This document shows, one piece after another, positions 50,926 to 59,630 of a stretch of 64,000 bases of DNA (its first letter is position 1; the number at the start of each line of letters is the position of its first letter). The stretch is from NCBI RefSeq assembly GCF_900112375.1, contig NZ_FOLS01000008.1:149285-213284 (forward strand), written 5' to 3'. The DNA is from Pseudomonas citronellolis. Lineage in GTDB: Bacteria > Pseudomonadota > Gammaproteobacteria > Pseudomonadales > Pseudomonadaceae. Below the pieces are notes generated by a model. It had not been told where the DNA came from, ran no database searches, and saw only the letters and a list, made by a program, of their open reading frames with translations. The position numbers and the translations under genes are program-made.

Positions 50926-52282
50926 GATTCCGCGCACCACCAGCTTCCGCGTGGCGCTGCTGTTCCTGCTGCTGTTCGGCGTGGCCTCGCTGGCGCTGTT
51001 CGGCTACGTGTACTGGCGCACCGCCGGCTACCTGCGCGCCGAGGTGCAGGCCAACCTGACGCGGCAGATCCACAACCGCGCCGGCCTGGAGCTGCCCGAA
51101 CTGCTGCGCGAAGTGCAGGAGCACGCCGCCAAGGACCCCGAGCAGCACTTCCCCCAGGCGCTGTTCGACGCCAGCGGCCGGCGCCTGGCCGGCACCCTCG
51201 CCGAGCAGCCGCCGACCGCGCTGCTGGACACGCCCATCGAATTCAGCCGGCGCAGCCTTTCCGGCGGCGAGCGGCGGGTGCGCGGCATCGTCCACCGCAT
51301 GCCCTCGGGCGAGGTGCTGGTGATCGGCCAGGACATCCAGGACTTGCTGGAATTCGACGAACTGCTGGTCAGCGCCATGGCTTCCGGCGGGGTGCTGATC
51401 CTGATCCTCGGCCTGGCCGGCGCGATCATCGCCGGGCGCACCTCGCAGCAGCGCCTGGACGCGGTGACCGGGGCCATCGAGCGGATCGTCAAGGGCGACC
51501 TCAGCGAGCGCCTGCCGGTGCGCGGCAGCTCCGACGACGTCGACCGCCTGGCGGTGGTGGTGAACCGCATGCTCGACGAGATCGAGCGGCTGATGCGCGA
51601 GGTCAAGGGCGTGTGCGACGACGTCGCCCACGACCTGCGCACCCCCCTGACGCGCCTGCTCGCCGGACTGGAGCGCGCCCAGCGGCGCGATTGCAGCAAG
51701 GAGGAGTACGCCGCGGCCATCGACCAGGCCATCGAGGACGCCCACGGCCTGCTGCTGACCTTCCGCGCGCTGCTGCGCATCTCCGAGATCGAGGACAGTG
51801 CGCGGCGCACCGGCTTCGTCGCGGTGGACCTGACCCAGGTGGCGGCCGACGTGGTCGAACTGTTCGAGCCCCTGGCCGAGGAGCGTGGCCTGCACCTGAG
51901 CTACAGCGGCCCGGCGCAGCCGGCCTGGCTGCAGGGCGATGCGCACCTGCTGTTCGACGCCCTGAGCAACCTGGTGGACAACGCGCTGAAGTTCACCCCG
52001 GCCGAGGGGCGTGTCGAGGTGCGGGTGGAAGCGGATGGGGAGGCGGTGCAAGTGCAGGTGCGCGACAACGGGCCGGGGATTCCCGAGCACGAGCGCGAGG
52101 CGGTGCTGCGGCGCTTCTACCGTTCCGAGCGCAGCCGGCATACGCCGGGCAACGGCCTGGGGCTGAGCCTGGTGGCGGCGGTGGCGCGGCTGCACGACCT
52201 GGCGATGAGCGTGGGGGATGGGGCGCCGGGGTGTTGGGTGAGTTTGCGGGGGCGGGTGGTTTCGGGGGCGGTGCGGGGGTAG
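50903..52282 (+). CDS. Sensor histidine kinase
   Basis: The 459-residue kinase has two membrane helices (about residues 17-38 and 155-175) around a ~110-residue periplasmic domain. A HAMP region, the H-box DDVAHDLRTPLTR, the N-box LVDNALKFTP and the G-boxes DNGPGIP and GNGLGLSLV follow. The periplasmic part is short and has no recognised ligand fold. It is co-translated with the regulator upstream. The C-terminal tail is Gly/Val-rich and runs to TAG at 52280. Confidence 0.92.
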   Translation: MFSGRLSEIPRTTSFRVALLFLLLFGVASLALFGYVYWRTAGYLRAEVQANLTRQIHNRAGLELPELLREVQEHAAKDPEQHFPQALFDASGRRLAGTLAEQPPTALLDTPIEFSRRSLSGGERRVRGIVHRMPSGEVLVIGQDIQDLLEFDELLVSAMASGGVLILILGLAGAIIAGRTSQQRLDAVTGAIERIVKGDLSERLPVRGSSDDVDRLAVVVNRMLDEIERLMREVKGVCDDVAHDLRTPLTRLLAGLERAQRRDCSKEEYAAAIDQAIEDAHGLLLTFRALLRISEIEDSARRTGFVAVDLTQVAADVVELFEPLAEERGLHLSYSGPAQPAWLQGDAHLLFDALSNLVDNALKFTPAEGRVEVRVEADGEAVQVQVRDNGPGIPEHEREAVLRRFYRSERSRHTPGNGLGLSLVAAVARLHDLAMSVGDGAPGCWVSLRGRVVSGAVRG

Positions 52283-52310
52283 GGCTGGGTGTGGGGGTTG
52301 AGCGCGGCTG

Positions 52311-52458
52311 CCCTCACCCCAACCCTCTCCCGAAGGGAGAGGGGGCTGTCCTCTGCCTGCTGAAGCATCAGCGTACTCCTGCACCACCGGCTGAAGCCAA
52401 GCCATCAGAGCATGCCGAACGGCCCCCTCTCCCTCTGGGAGAGGGCTGGGGTGAGGGG
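52311..52458. repeat. Composite inverted repeat (CCCTCACCCC...GGGGTGAGGG)
   Basis: CCCTCACCCCAACCCTCTCC at the left and GGAGAGGGCTGGGGTGAGGG at the right face each other across about 110 bases. Inner copies of GGGAGAGGGGGC are also inverted. The arms resemble those inside the composites at 49149 and 54716. Confidence 0.8.
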
Positions 52459-52468
52459 CTCTTGCCCT

Positions 52469-53035
52469 TCACGCCTTAACCACCTGAAACGCCTCCCCCG
52501 TCGCAAAGAAAGCCCCACCCGCCTGGTAATGAATGGTCCGCGACTCCTCGTCCGGAAAATGCCAGCGCCCCTTCGAGAACACCCGCTCGTCCGCATAGGC
52601 CGCCACCACCTCGGCGATGAACAGGTCGTACTTCTCCTGGTTGTGCGGCTCGGCGATCACCCTGCATTCCAGGTAGGCCAGGCAGCCTTCGACGATCGGC
52701 GCCTGCACCTGGCGGGCGCGGGCGGTGGCGATGTCGTAGCGGGCGAACTTGTCCAGCTCGCCGCCGTTGCTGGAGCCCACCGCCAGGGTGAGTTCGGCCT
52801 GGCGCCGCGAGGGCAGCTGGATGACGAAGGCGCCGGAGCCCTCCACCAGGTGCCGCGACCAGGTGTTGCGGTCCAGCACCAGCATCAGCTTGGGCGGGTC
52901 GAAGTCCAGCGGCATCACCCAGGCCGCGGCCATCACGTTGGCCAAGCCTTCGTGTTCGCTGGTGACTATCGTGGAGGGGCCGTGGTTGAGCAGCAGGTAG
53001 GCCTTGGCCAGGGGAACGTCTTGCAGGTGGTTCAT
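52469..53035 (-). CDS. Flavin-reductase-like FMN-binding protein
   Basis: The 188-residue protein has the DIM6/NTAB pattern: GPSTIVTSEHEGLANVMAAAWVMPLDFDPPKLMLVLDRN, GAFVIQLPSRRQ, CLAYLECRVI and YDLFIAEVVAAYAD. It is longer than StyB-type reductases, and related proteins act as stand-alone flavin-dependent oxidoreductases. It lies 16 bases after the bestrophin gene on the same strand and is possibly co-transcribed. Substrate unknown. Confidence 0.83.
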   Translation of the reverse strand: MNHLQDVPLAKAYLLLNHGPSTIVTSEHEGLANVMAAAWVMPLDFDPPKLMLVLDRNTWSRHLVEGSGAFVIQLPSRRQAELTLAVGSSNGGELDKFARYDIATARARQVQAPIVEGCLAYLECRVIAEPHNQEKYDLFIAEVVAAYADERVFSKGRWHFPDEESRTIHYQAGGAFFATGEAFQVVKA

Positions 53036-53051
53036 GGATGGTCCTCGGGGA

Positions 53052-53972
53052 TCAGAGCAGCAGGCCGTCGACCGGCTCCAGCGGCGCCGGCAGCTCGCTT
53101 TCGCCGAGGATCTCCATGACGGCGATCTCCAGGTGGCGGCTCATGGCGTCCAGCGGCAGGTCGTTGGGCTGGGTGTCGAACGGGTCGGCGATCTGGTCGC
53201 CCAGGGCGTCCAGGCCGAAGAAGGTGTAGGCCAGCACGCACACCGCCAGCGGGGTGAACCAGCCGATGCTGTCGACCAGGCAGAACGGCAGCAGGAAGCA
53301 GTACACGTGGACGATGCGGTGCAGCATGAGGATGTAGGGGTAGGGGATGGGCGTGCCCTTGATCCGCTCGCAGCCGCCGAGCACGTAGGACAGGCGGCTC
53401 ACCTGCTGGTCGACGTTGGCCAGCAGCATGTCGCTGGCGTTGGCGCGGCGGCCGGCCTCGGCGAAGTCGCGGCCCAGGCGGGCGAGCAGGGCGCTGGCCG
53501 GGCCGGGCGTGTGCGCCAGGGCGTCGGCCAGTTCGCTGCCGAGCAGGCGGCGGGCGTCTTCGCTCTGCGGGCGCTCGCGCAACTGGTCGCGCAGCACGTA
53601 GGCGAAGGCGGCCAGGCGCTGGGCCAGCAGGCGGCGCCCGGCGTCGTCCAGGCCGGGCAGCAGCGACAGGCTCTGCCGCGCCAGGTTGCGCGACACCACC
53701 AGCAGTTCGCCCCAGAGCGTGCGCGCCTCCCAGAAGCGCTGGTAGGCCACGTTGTTGCGGAAGCCGAGGAAGATCGCCAGGGTCAGGCCCCAGAGGGTGA
53801 ACGGGGTTGAGGTGATCACCACCTTGTAGTGGTAGAGGGTGCCGTGGGTGGCCACCACCAGCGAGCTGAGCAGCACCGTGTAGAGCACCTTGCGCCAGAT
53901 GGCCGGGATGATCGAGCCCTTGAGGGAGAACAGCAGCACCCAGAGTGTCGGGGTTTGCGGGCGGAGGATCAT
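53052..53972 (-). CDS. Bestrophin-family (YneE) anion channel
   Basis: The 306-residue protein has the bestrophin pattern: a membrane helix (VLYTVLLSSLVVATHG), LTLAIFLGFRNNVAYQRFWEARTLWGELLVVSRNLARQ and HRIVHVYCFLLPFCLVDSIGWFTPLAVCVLAYTFFGLDALGDQIADPFD. FGLDALGDQIADPFD is the conserved acidic cluster near the pore mouth. Members form pentameric anion channels. ATG 53972 is chosen over an upstream in-frame start because it precedes the first conserved residues. Confidence 0.9.
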   Translation of the reverse strand: MILRPQTPTLWVLLFSLKGSIIPAIWRKVLYTVLLSSLVVATHGTLYHYKVVITSTPFTLWGLTLAIFLGFRNNVAYQRFWEARTLWGELLVVSRNLARQSLSLLPGLDDAGRRLLAQRLAAFAYVLRDQLRERPQSEDARRLLGSELADALAHTPGPASALLARLGRDFAEAGRRANASDMLLANVDQQVSRLSYVLGGCERIKGTPIPYPYILMLHRIVHVYCFLLPFCLVDSIGWFTPLAVCVLAYTFFGLDALGDQIADPFDTQPNDLPLDAMSRHLEIAVMEILGESELPAPLEPVDGLLL

Positions 53973-54072
53973 GCGCTGGCTTCCAGGCGGGGACACGGAG
54001 AGCGCGCATCATAGCCGAGATGGCCGCCGGGTGGAGCAGGGGACGGAGGGCGCTGCGCCCTCCGCCGTGGGC

Positions 54073-54351
54073 TCAGGCGCCGGCCTGTACCTGCCGGGCC
54101 TTGCGTTCGGCCAGTTCGTACAACTGCCGCGCTTCTTCCAGCAGCGGTGCGAGGCTGGCGGACAGGCGCGCCACGCCCAAAGGCATGGGCATTTCATCGG
54201 CGCTGTCTTCCAGCAGGCGCAGCAGCACGCTGAGGGATTCCAGGCGACGTTCGGCGGTGCCCATCAGGTGCTCCACCGGGGCCTGCAGGTTGACGTAGAG
54301 CACGTCCTCGTGGGGTTGGGAAAGGGTGGTGAGGGGGATCATGTCAGGCAT
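54073..54351 (-). CDS. Small helical protein, coupled to a leader ORF (92 aa)
   Basis: The 92-residue protein (VNLQAPVEHLMGTAERRLES, later LEEARQLYELAERKARQVQ) is helical and amphipathic. It resembles a Pseudomonas DUF3077-like family, but I am not certain. GGAGG precedes the ATG at 54351, and the start overlaps the stop of a 23-codon leader ORF by 8 bases. Upstream lies a structured region that may be an antisense regulator (54540-54630). This layout recalls the phage P1 c4-icd-ant arrangement. Function unknown. Confidence 0.65.
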   Translation of the reverse strand: MPDMIPLTTLSQPHEDVLYVNLQAPVEHLMGTAERRLESLSVLLRLLEDSADEMPMPLGVARLSASLAPLLEEARQLYELAERKARQVQAGA

Positions 54352-54415
54352 CGTCTGCCTCCGGATGAGAGGCAGCAGGGCGATGCACGCGGTTGGCCGG
54401 AAATTGCATGTCCAT
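54344..54415 (-). CDS. Leader ORF upstream of the 92-aa gene (23 aa)
   Basis: A 23-codon frame (MDMQFPANRVHRPAASHPEA, ending DDA) starts at 54415 behind GAGGAG. Its stop overlaps the next start codon. It is probably a translational-coupling leader rather than a functional protein. Confidence 0.45.
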   Translation of the reverse strand: MDMQFPANRVHRPAASHPEADDA

Positions 54416-54539
54416 TGCTCCTCGAGTGGGTGAGGAACCGCCTTCCGGAATGGGAGGCGGGCCGCGCGGGGGTAGCAAACCGGAGCCAAGGAACCGGCCA
54501 GGCCAAAGCCTGCCCCGCGCGGCCCGCCACAGAAGCGAG

Positions 54540-54630
54540 AAAAAGCGCCAGTGCATCGAGATGCCTGGCGCTACCGCGCCTTAGCTATCCGGGTTGCTAC
54601 ACCCGTGTCACGGCATTCACCGTGACGGGC
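54540..54630 (-). ncRNA. Candidate C4-like antisense RNA
   Basis: Read on the minus strand, the stretch holds a stem GTCACGG/CCGTGAC, a GGGTGTAGCAACCC hairpin, a GGCGCGGTAGCGCC hairpin and a terminator (AGCGCCAG...CTGGCGCT, TTTT at 54540-54543). Both middle hairpins have sequences (GTAGCAAC; GCGCGGTAGC) complementary to one downstream segment (54462-54480, minus strand GTTTGCTACCCCCGCGCGG) just before the leader ORF. C4 RNAs of phages P1 and P4 act in this way. Assignment is by eye. Confidence 0.45.
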
Positions 54631-54715
54631 AGAGCCTACCGGCGGGGTTTGTAGGGGCTCAATGGAAAGGTTGGGTGTGAAATTTCGCAGAGTGCGGGAG
54701 GGGAGTGGAGCTTTT

Positions 54716-55016
54716 GTAGGAGCGAGCTTGCTCGCGAACGGTGCTTGCCGGCTGGGGCGGTGCCTGTGCTGAAGAGCGCCCTCTCCCTAACCCTCTCCCT
54801 GAAGGGAGAGGGGACCGTTCGGAGTGCTCGGGTATTTCGGAGTTAGCCGGCTAGCATAGAGGTTTCCGGCTGAAACCAGGCCATCTCTCGGCACGGACTA
54901 GCCCCCTCTCCCTTCAGGGCGGGGCGCGCAGCCGAGGGCTGGGGAGAGGGTACGGAGTCAACCCAAAGCACCACCACCGCCGGTTGACTTCATTCGCGAG
55001 CAAGCTCGTTCCTACG
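54716..55016. repeat. Composite repeat bounded by a REP pair
   Basis: Outer arms GTAGGAGCGAGC... (54716-54740) and ...GCTCGTTCCTACG (54992-55016) enclose inner inverted CCCTCTCCCTGAAGGG segments. The interior is largely the reverse complement of the composite at 49149-49420. No gene lies from 54416 to 55036. Confidence 0.85.
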
Positions 55017-55036
55017 AGAGCGGTTGGCGGGTGGCC

Positions 55037-55912
55037 TCACCCCTCCTGATACAGCTTCACGATCGCCGAGAAGTCCAGCTGCCCATTGCCCTGGTTGCTG
55101 AACGCCTGGAACAGCTGCTGCGCCAGCGCCCCGAGCAGCACCGGCTGGCGCACCTGGCGGGCAGCCTCGCTGGCCAGGCCAAGGTCCTTGAGCATCAGGT
55201 CGGTGCCGAAGCCGCCGCTGTAGCCGCGCGCCGCCGGGGCGCCGGTGAGCGGGTTGTTCACTTCCGAGGCCCAGCAGCGGCCGCTGGAAGTGTTGATGAT
55301 GCCGGCCAGCACTTCTGCATCCATGCCCAGCTTCACGCCCAGGGACATGGCTTCGGCCACGCCGATCATGCTGATGCCCAGCAGCAGGTTGTTCGCCACC
55401 TTGGCCACCTGGCCGTTGCCGGCGCCGCCGCAGTGCACGATGTTCTTGCCCATGGCCGCCAGCACCGGCCTGGCGTGCTCGAAGTCGGCCGCCTCGCCGC
55501 CGACCATGAAGGTCAGGGTGCCGGCCGCCGCGCCCGCGGTGCCGCCGGAGACCGGGGCGTCGAGCATCGGGTTGCCGTGGGCCTGGGCCGCCGCCGAGAC
55601 CTCGCGGGCACTGTGCGGGTCGATGGTGGAGGAGTCGATCAGCAGCACGCCGGGCTGCACCCTGGCCAGCAGGCCCTCATCGCCGAGATAGACCTGCTTC
55701 ACGTGGGCCGCCGCCGGCAGCATGGTGATGATCACTTCCACGTCGGCGCCGGCCAGTTCCGCCGGCGAGGCCACGGCCTTGGCGCCCTGGGCCACGGCGG
55801 CCTGCACGGCAGCGCTGGAAAGGTCGAAGACGCTCAGGTCGAAGCCGGCCTTGAGCAGGTTGGCGGCCATGGGGCCGCCCATGTTGCCGAGTCCGATGAA
55901 GCCGATGCGCAT
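55037..55912 (-). CDS. mmsB: 3-hydroxyisobutyrate dehydrogenase
   Basis: The 291-residue NAD enzyme oxidises 3-hydroxyisobutyrate to methylmalonate semialdehyde in valine catabolism. It has the N-terminal dinucleotide motif GFIGLGNMGGPMAANLLKAG, the substrate-site DAPVSGGTAGAAAGTL and the catalytic Lys in AKVANNLLLG. It follows mmsA on the same strand with about 117 bases between. MmsA would use its product. Confidence 0.93.
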   Translation of the reverse strand: MRIGFIGLGNMGGPMAANLLKAGFDLSVFDLSSAAVQAAVAQGAKAVASPAELAGADVEVIITMLPAAAHVKQVYLGDEGLLARVQPGVLLIDSSTIDPHSAREVSAAAQAHGNPMLDAPVSGGTAGAAAGTLTFMVGGEAADFEHARPVLAAMGKNIVHCGGAGNGQVAKVANNLLLGISMIGVAEAMSLGVKLGMDAEVLAGIINTSSGRCWASEVNNPLTGAPAARGYSGGFGTDLMLKDLGLASEAARQVRQPVLLGALAQQLFQAFSNQGNGQLDFSAIVKLYQEG

Positions 55913-56029
55913 GGGTTTTCCCCTTGTTGTCGTTGTCGGGAACAGGGCCCGCGCCGCGCGTGGCCTGTGGCCCCGCAGCTTCCTGCTGCAGGGCCTGGCC
56001 GGCGGGGCGCGCGGGCGGGTTCCGGCGGC

Positions 56030-57544
56030 TTACTTGAGGTGGATGGTGGTGTTCACCGCGCCGCCCACTTCGTTCTCGTCGAACCAGCGTTCGGTGACCG
56101 TCTTGGTCTGGGTGTAGAACTGCACCACCTGCTTGCCGTAGGGGCCCAGGTCGCCCAGCTTGGAGCCGCGCGAGCCGGTGAAGGAGAACAGCGGCACCGG
56201 CACCGGGATGGGCACGTTGACGCCCACCTGGCCGACGTCGATCTCTTCCTTGAAGTGCCGCGCGGCGGCGCCGGAGCGGGTGAAGATGGCGGTGCCGTTG
56301 CCGTTGGGATTGGCGTTGATCAGCTCGATGGCCTCGTCCAGTGTCTTCACCGAGACCACGCAGAGCACCGGGCCGAAGATTTCCTCGCGGTAGATGCTCA
56401 TCTGCGCGCTGACGCCGGAGAAGATGCTCGGGGCGACGAAGTTGCCTTTCTCATAGCCGGCCACCTGCGGATTGCGGCCGTCCAGCTCCAGCTTGGCGCC
56501 TTCCTGGATGCCGCGTTCGATCAGGCCGCTGACGCGGTCCAGGGCGGCGCAGGAGACCAGCGGGCCGACGTCGGTGCCCGCCTCGGTGCCGCCGCTGACC
56601 TTGAGCGTCTTGGCTTTGGCCACCAGGTCCGGGATCCACTCGTTGGCCTCGCCCACCAGGATGGCCACCGACAGCGCCATGCAGCGCTGCCCGGCGGCGC
56701 CAAAGGCCGCGCCGGCGATGGCGTTGAGGGTCTGGTCCTTGTTGGCGTCGGGCAGGATCACGGCGTGGTTCTTGGCGCCCATCATGCACTGCACGCGCTT
56801 GCCGGCCAGCGAGGCGCGGTTGTAGACGTGGGTGCCCACGCGGGTGGAGCCGACGAAGGACACGGCCTTGATGTCCGGGTGGTCGCAGATGGCGTTGACC
56901 ACGTCCGGGCCGCCATGGACCACGTTCAGCACGCCCGGCGGGATGCCGGCCTCATGGGCCAGCTCGACCAGGCGCATGGTCACCATCGGGTCCTGCTCGG
57001 AGGGCTTGAGGACGAAGGTGTTGCCGGTGGCGATGGCCATCGGGAACATCCACAGCGGGATCATCGCCGGGAAGTTGAACGGGGTGATGCCGGCGCATAC
57101 GCCCAGCGGCTGCAGCAGGGTGAAGGTGTCGACGCCGCCGGCCACGTTGTTGGCCAGCTCGCCCAGCTGCAGGTTGCCGATGGCCGCGGCGTGCTCGACC
57201 ACCTCCAGGCCGCGGAACACGTCGCCTTCGGCGTCGGGCAGGGTCTTGCCCTGTTCGGCGGTGAGGATGGCCGCCAGTTCCTTCATGTTCTCGCGGATCA
57301 GCTGCTGGTACTTGAGGAAGATGCGCGCGCGGGCGCCGATCGGGGTTTTCTTCCAGGTCTTGAACGCGGCCTTGGCGCTGGCCACGGCGCGCTCGACTTC
57401 CTCGGCGGTGGCGAAGGGCACGCGGGCGAGGACTTCCTGGGTGGCGGGGTTGATCACCTCGCGCCATTCGCTGCTGGTGGACTCGACGGGCTTGCCGTCG
57501 ATGAAGAGTTTGACCGTGGGAACGGCAGTAGTGGTGGTACTCAT
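56030..57544 (-). CDS. mmsA: Methylmalonate-semialdehyde dehydrogenase (CoA-acylating)
   Basis: The 504-residue ALDH converts methylmalonate semialdehyde to propionyl-CoA. It has [32 protein letters not shown], the catalytic Cys in [15 protein letters not shown] and [28 protein letters not shown] at the C-terminus, typical of MmsA rather than of other ALDHs. The divergent LysR gene at 57691 is the likely regulator; known Pseudomonas mmsAB uses an AraC-type MmsR instead. Confidence 0.94.
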   Translation of the reverse strand: MSTTTTAVPTVKLFIDGKPVESTSSEWREVINPATQEVLARVPFATAEEVERAVASAKAAFKTWKKTPIGARARIFLKYQQLIRENMKELAAILTAEQGKTLPDAEGDVFRGLEVVEHAAAIGNLQLGELANNVAGGVDTFTLLQPLGVCAGITPFNFPAMIPLWMFPMAIATGNTFVLKPSEQDPMVTMRLVELAHEAGIPPGVLNVVHGGPDVVNAICDHPDIKAVSFVGSTRVGTHVYNRASLAGKRVQCMMGAKNHAVILPDANKDQTLNAIAGAAFGAAGQRCMALSVAILVGEANEWIPDLVAKAKTLKVSGGTEAGTDVGPLVSCAALDRVSGLIERGIQEGAKLELDGRNPQVAGYEKGNFVAPSIFSGVSAQMSIYREEIFGPVLCVVSVKTLDEAIELINANPNGNGTAIFTRSGAAARHFKEEIDVGQVGVNVPIPVPVPLFSFTGSRGSKLGDLGPYGKQVVQFYTQTKTVTERWFDENEVGGAVNTTIHLK

Positions 57545-57690
57545 CGGAACTCCCAGCCTGCGGCGGTTTGTTGTTATGGGCCTTGGGCATGCCTCAAGGC
57601 AGTTGGATTGATCCTAGCAGTGCATTTTTGATGAATTCAATGCGGTGATGTGCAAGCATGCTCTGCGTTTTTGCACACTCGGAGCCGGCG

Positions 57691-58587
57691 ATGGACTGGG
57701 ACAACCTGCGTTTCTTCCTCGAACTCTCCCGCGCCGGCAAGCTCACCGTGGCCGCGCGGCGCCTGGGCGTGGACCACACCACGGTGGCGCGGCGCCTGCA
57801 GGCGCTGGAAAAGAGCATCGGCGCGCAGCTGCTGGTGCGCGAGCCCTCCGGCTACCGGCTGACCGAGGCCGGGCACGGCCTGCTGCCCCAGGCCGAGGCC
57901 ATGGAAAGCGCCTGCAAGGTGATCGAGAAGCGCCTGGCCGGGGCCGAGGACAACCTCTCGGGCAAGGTGCGCATCGGCGCCACCGAGGGCTACGGCTCGA
58001 CGCTGCTGACCTCGCAGCTGGTGGAACTGAACCGCCGCCACCCGCACCTGGGCGTGGACCTGCTGGCGGTGCCGCGGGCGCTGCAGCTGTCGCGCCACGA
58101 GGCGGACATCGTCATCACCCTGGAACGCCCCGGCCGCGGGCCCTACCTGATCACCCGGCTGACCGACTACGTGCTGCGCCTGTACGCGGCCAGGGACTAC
58201 CTGGCCGAGCGTGGGCCCATCCGCAACCGCGACGACCTGCGCAAGCACGCGCTGGTGGGCTACGTCGACGACCTGCTGTACAGCAAGGAACTGCAGTACC
58301 TGGACGAGATCGGCCGGCCGCTGCACATGGCCCTGCGCTGCACCAGCATCCTGGCCCAGCAGCGCGCGGTGGCCGAGGGGGCGGGGCTGGCCATCCTGCC
58401 GGCGTTCGCCGCCGCCGAGGACCCGAGCCTGCAGCCGGTGCTGGCGGGCGAGATCGAGTTCGTGCGGACCTTCTGGATGCTGATGCCCACGGAGCTCAAG
58501 GACATCGCGCGGATGCGCACCACCTGGGATTTCCTCCGCGAGAAGGCCGAGGCGAGCCAGGCGGTGTTGATGGGGCGGGGAGCGTAG
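57691..58587 (+). CDS. LysR-family regulator of mmsAB (predicted)
   Basis: The 298-residue protein has a LysR HTH (FFLELSRAGKLTVAARRLGVDHTTVARRLQALEKSIGAQLL) and a C-terminal sensor domain (VRIGATEGYGSTLLTSQLVELNRR). ATG 57691 is chosen because it begins the conserved MDWDNLRFF. It is divergent from mmsA with about 145 bases between starts, the usual place for a LysR-controlled promoter pair. It is a single gene, followed by a REPIN. Confidence 0.88.
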   Translation: MDWDNLRFFLELSRAGKLTVAARRLGVDHTTVARRLQALEKSIGAQLLVREPSGYRLTEAGHGLLPQAEAMESACKVIEKRLAGAEDNLSGKVRIGATEGYGSTLLTSQLVELNRRHPHLGVDLLAVPRALQLSRHEADIVITLERPGRGPYLITRLTDYVLRLYAARDYLAERGPIRNRDDLRKHALVGYVDDLLYSKELQYLDEIGRPLHMALRCTSILAQQRAVAEGAGLAILPAFAAAEDPSLQPVLAGEIEFVRTFWMLMPTELKDIARMRTTWDFLREKAEASQAVLMGRGA

Positions 58588-58740
58588 GGCGTATAACCGT
58601 TCGCGGTTATACGCCGTTTGGCCTTGGTCGAACCCCGCTTGGGGGCGAGCCTGGGCATTCTGGGCGGGAACGCCTGGCTCAGCCATGGCGTTGGCGATGA
58701 AAAAGGTGTAGCGGCGTATAACCGCGAACGGTTATACGCC
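58588..58740. repeat. Pair of palindromic repeats in inverted order (REPIN)
   Basis: Two 28-base palindromes, GGCGTATAACCG-TTCG-CGGTTATACGCC at 58588-58615 and its counterpart with CGAA loop at 58713-58740, face each other. GCGTAG and CTACGC flank them on the outside (58582-58746 in all). About 97 unrelated bases lie between. The family differs from the GTAGGAGCGAGC repeats elsewhere. Confidence 0.85.
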
Positions 58741-58769
58741 CTACGCCCCCGGGAACCCGGCGCGTGGCG

Positions 58770-59471
58770 TCAGGCCAGGCCGACGTAGAGGTTCTGCACG
58801 TCGTCGTTGCCGTCCAGGGCGTCGAGGAAGGCTTCGACTTCCTCCAGCTCCGCGCCGGACAGGCTCACCGGGTTCTTCGCCTTGTAGCCGAGCTTGGCCG
58901 AGGCGACGCTGAAGCCGTGCTCGGGCAGGGCGCGGCAGACGGCGTCCAGGTCGGTGGCGTCGGTGAGGAACAGGGTGTCGCCGTCTTCCTCGCCCGCCTC
59001 GAAGTCCTGGGCGCCGGCCTCGATGGCGGCCAGTTCCGCGTCGGCGTCACTGCCGGCCGGGGTGGCCTCGATCAGGCCCAGGTAGTCGAAGTCCCAGGCC
59101 ACCGAGCCGGAGGCGCCCAGCTGGCCCTTGCGGAACAGCACGCGGATTTCCGCCACGGTGCGGTTCACGTTGTCGGTCAGGCACTCGACGATCACCGGCA
59201 CGCGGTGCGGGGCGAAGCCTTCGTAGACCACGCGCTCGAAGCTGGCGCCGCCGTCGAGCAGGCCGGCGCCTTTCTTGATGGCGCGCTCCAGGGTGTCGCG
59301 CGGCATCGAGGCCTTCTTGGCCTGCTCGACTACCAGGCGTAGTTTCGGGTTCATGTCCGGATCGGCGCCATTGCGCGCGGCGATCATGATTTCCTTGGCG
59401 AGTTTGCCGAAGACGCGGCCCTTGGCGTTGGCGGCGGCTTCCTTATGTTTGGCTTTCCACTGGGCGCCCAT
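58770..59471 (-). CDS. YebC/TACO1-family protein
   Basis: The 233-residue protein has the family N-terminus [35 protein letters not shown] and the domains [30 protein letters not shown] and a C-terminal DDVQNLYVG. YebC proteins aid translation of polyproline stretches or act as DNA-binding regulators. The [13 protein letters not shown] start marks the YeeN-like branch. It stands alone between a REPIN and a REP pair. Confidence 0.9.
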   Translation of the reverse strand: MGAQWKAKHKEAAANAKGRVFGKLAKEIMIAARNGADPDMNPKLRLVVEQAKKASMPRDTLERAIKKGAGLLDGGASFERVVYEGFAPHRVPVIVECLTDNVNRTVAEIRVLFRKGQLGASGSVAWDFDYLGLIEATPAGSDADAELAAIEAGAQDFEAGEEDGDTLFLTDATDLDAVCRALPEHGFSVASAKLGYKAKNPVSLSGAELEEVEAFLDALDGNDDVQNLYVGLA

Positions 59472-59565
59472 GGTGTTCTCTTGGCTGGTTCATGATGGGC
59501 GGCAAGTCTAAGCGCTGGCGCGGCGCCTGGCGATATCCGCCGGATCGGCGTGAGGTGCCCGACCT

Positions 59566-59630
59566 GTAGGAGCGAGCTTGCTCGCGAACCTGCCTGACGC
59601 TGAAGCGTTCGCGAGCAAGCTCGCTCCTAC
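59566..59630. repeat. REP pair at the 3' end of the MocR gene
   Basis: Inverted arms GTAGGAGCGAGC... (59566-59589) and ...GCTCGCTCCTAC (59607-59630) enclose 17 bases. The right arm runs into the coding end of the MocR gene, which uses its TAG as stop codon. Confidence 0.9.
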
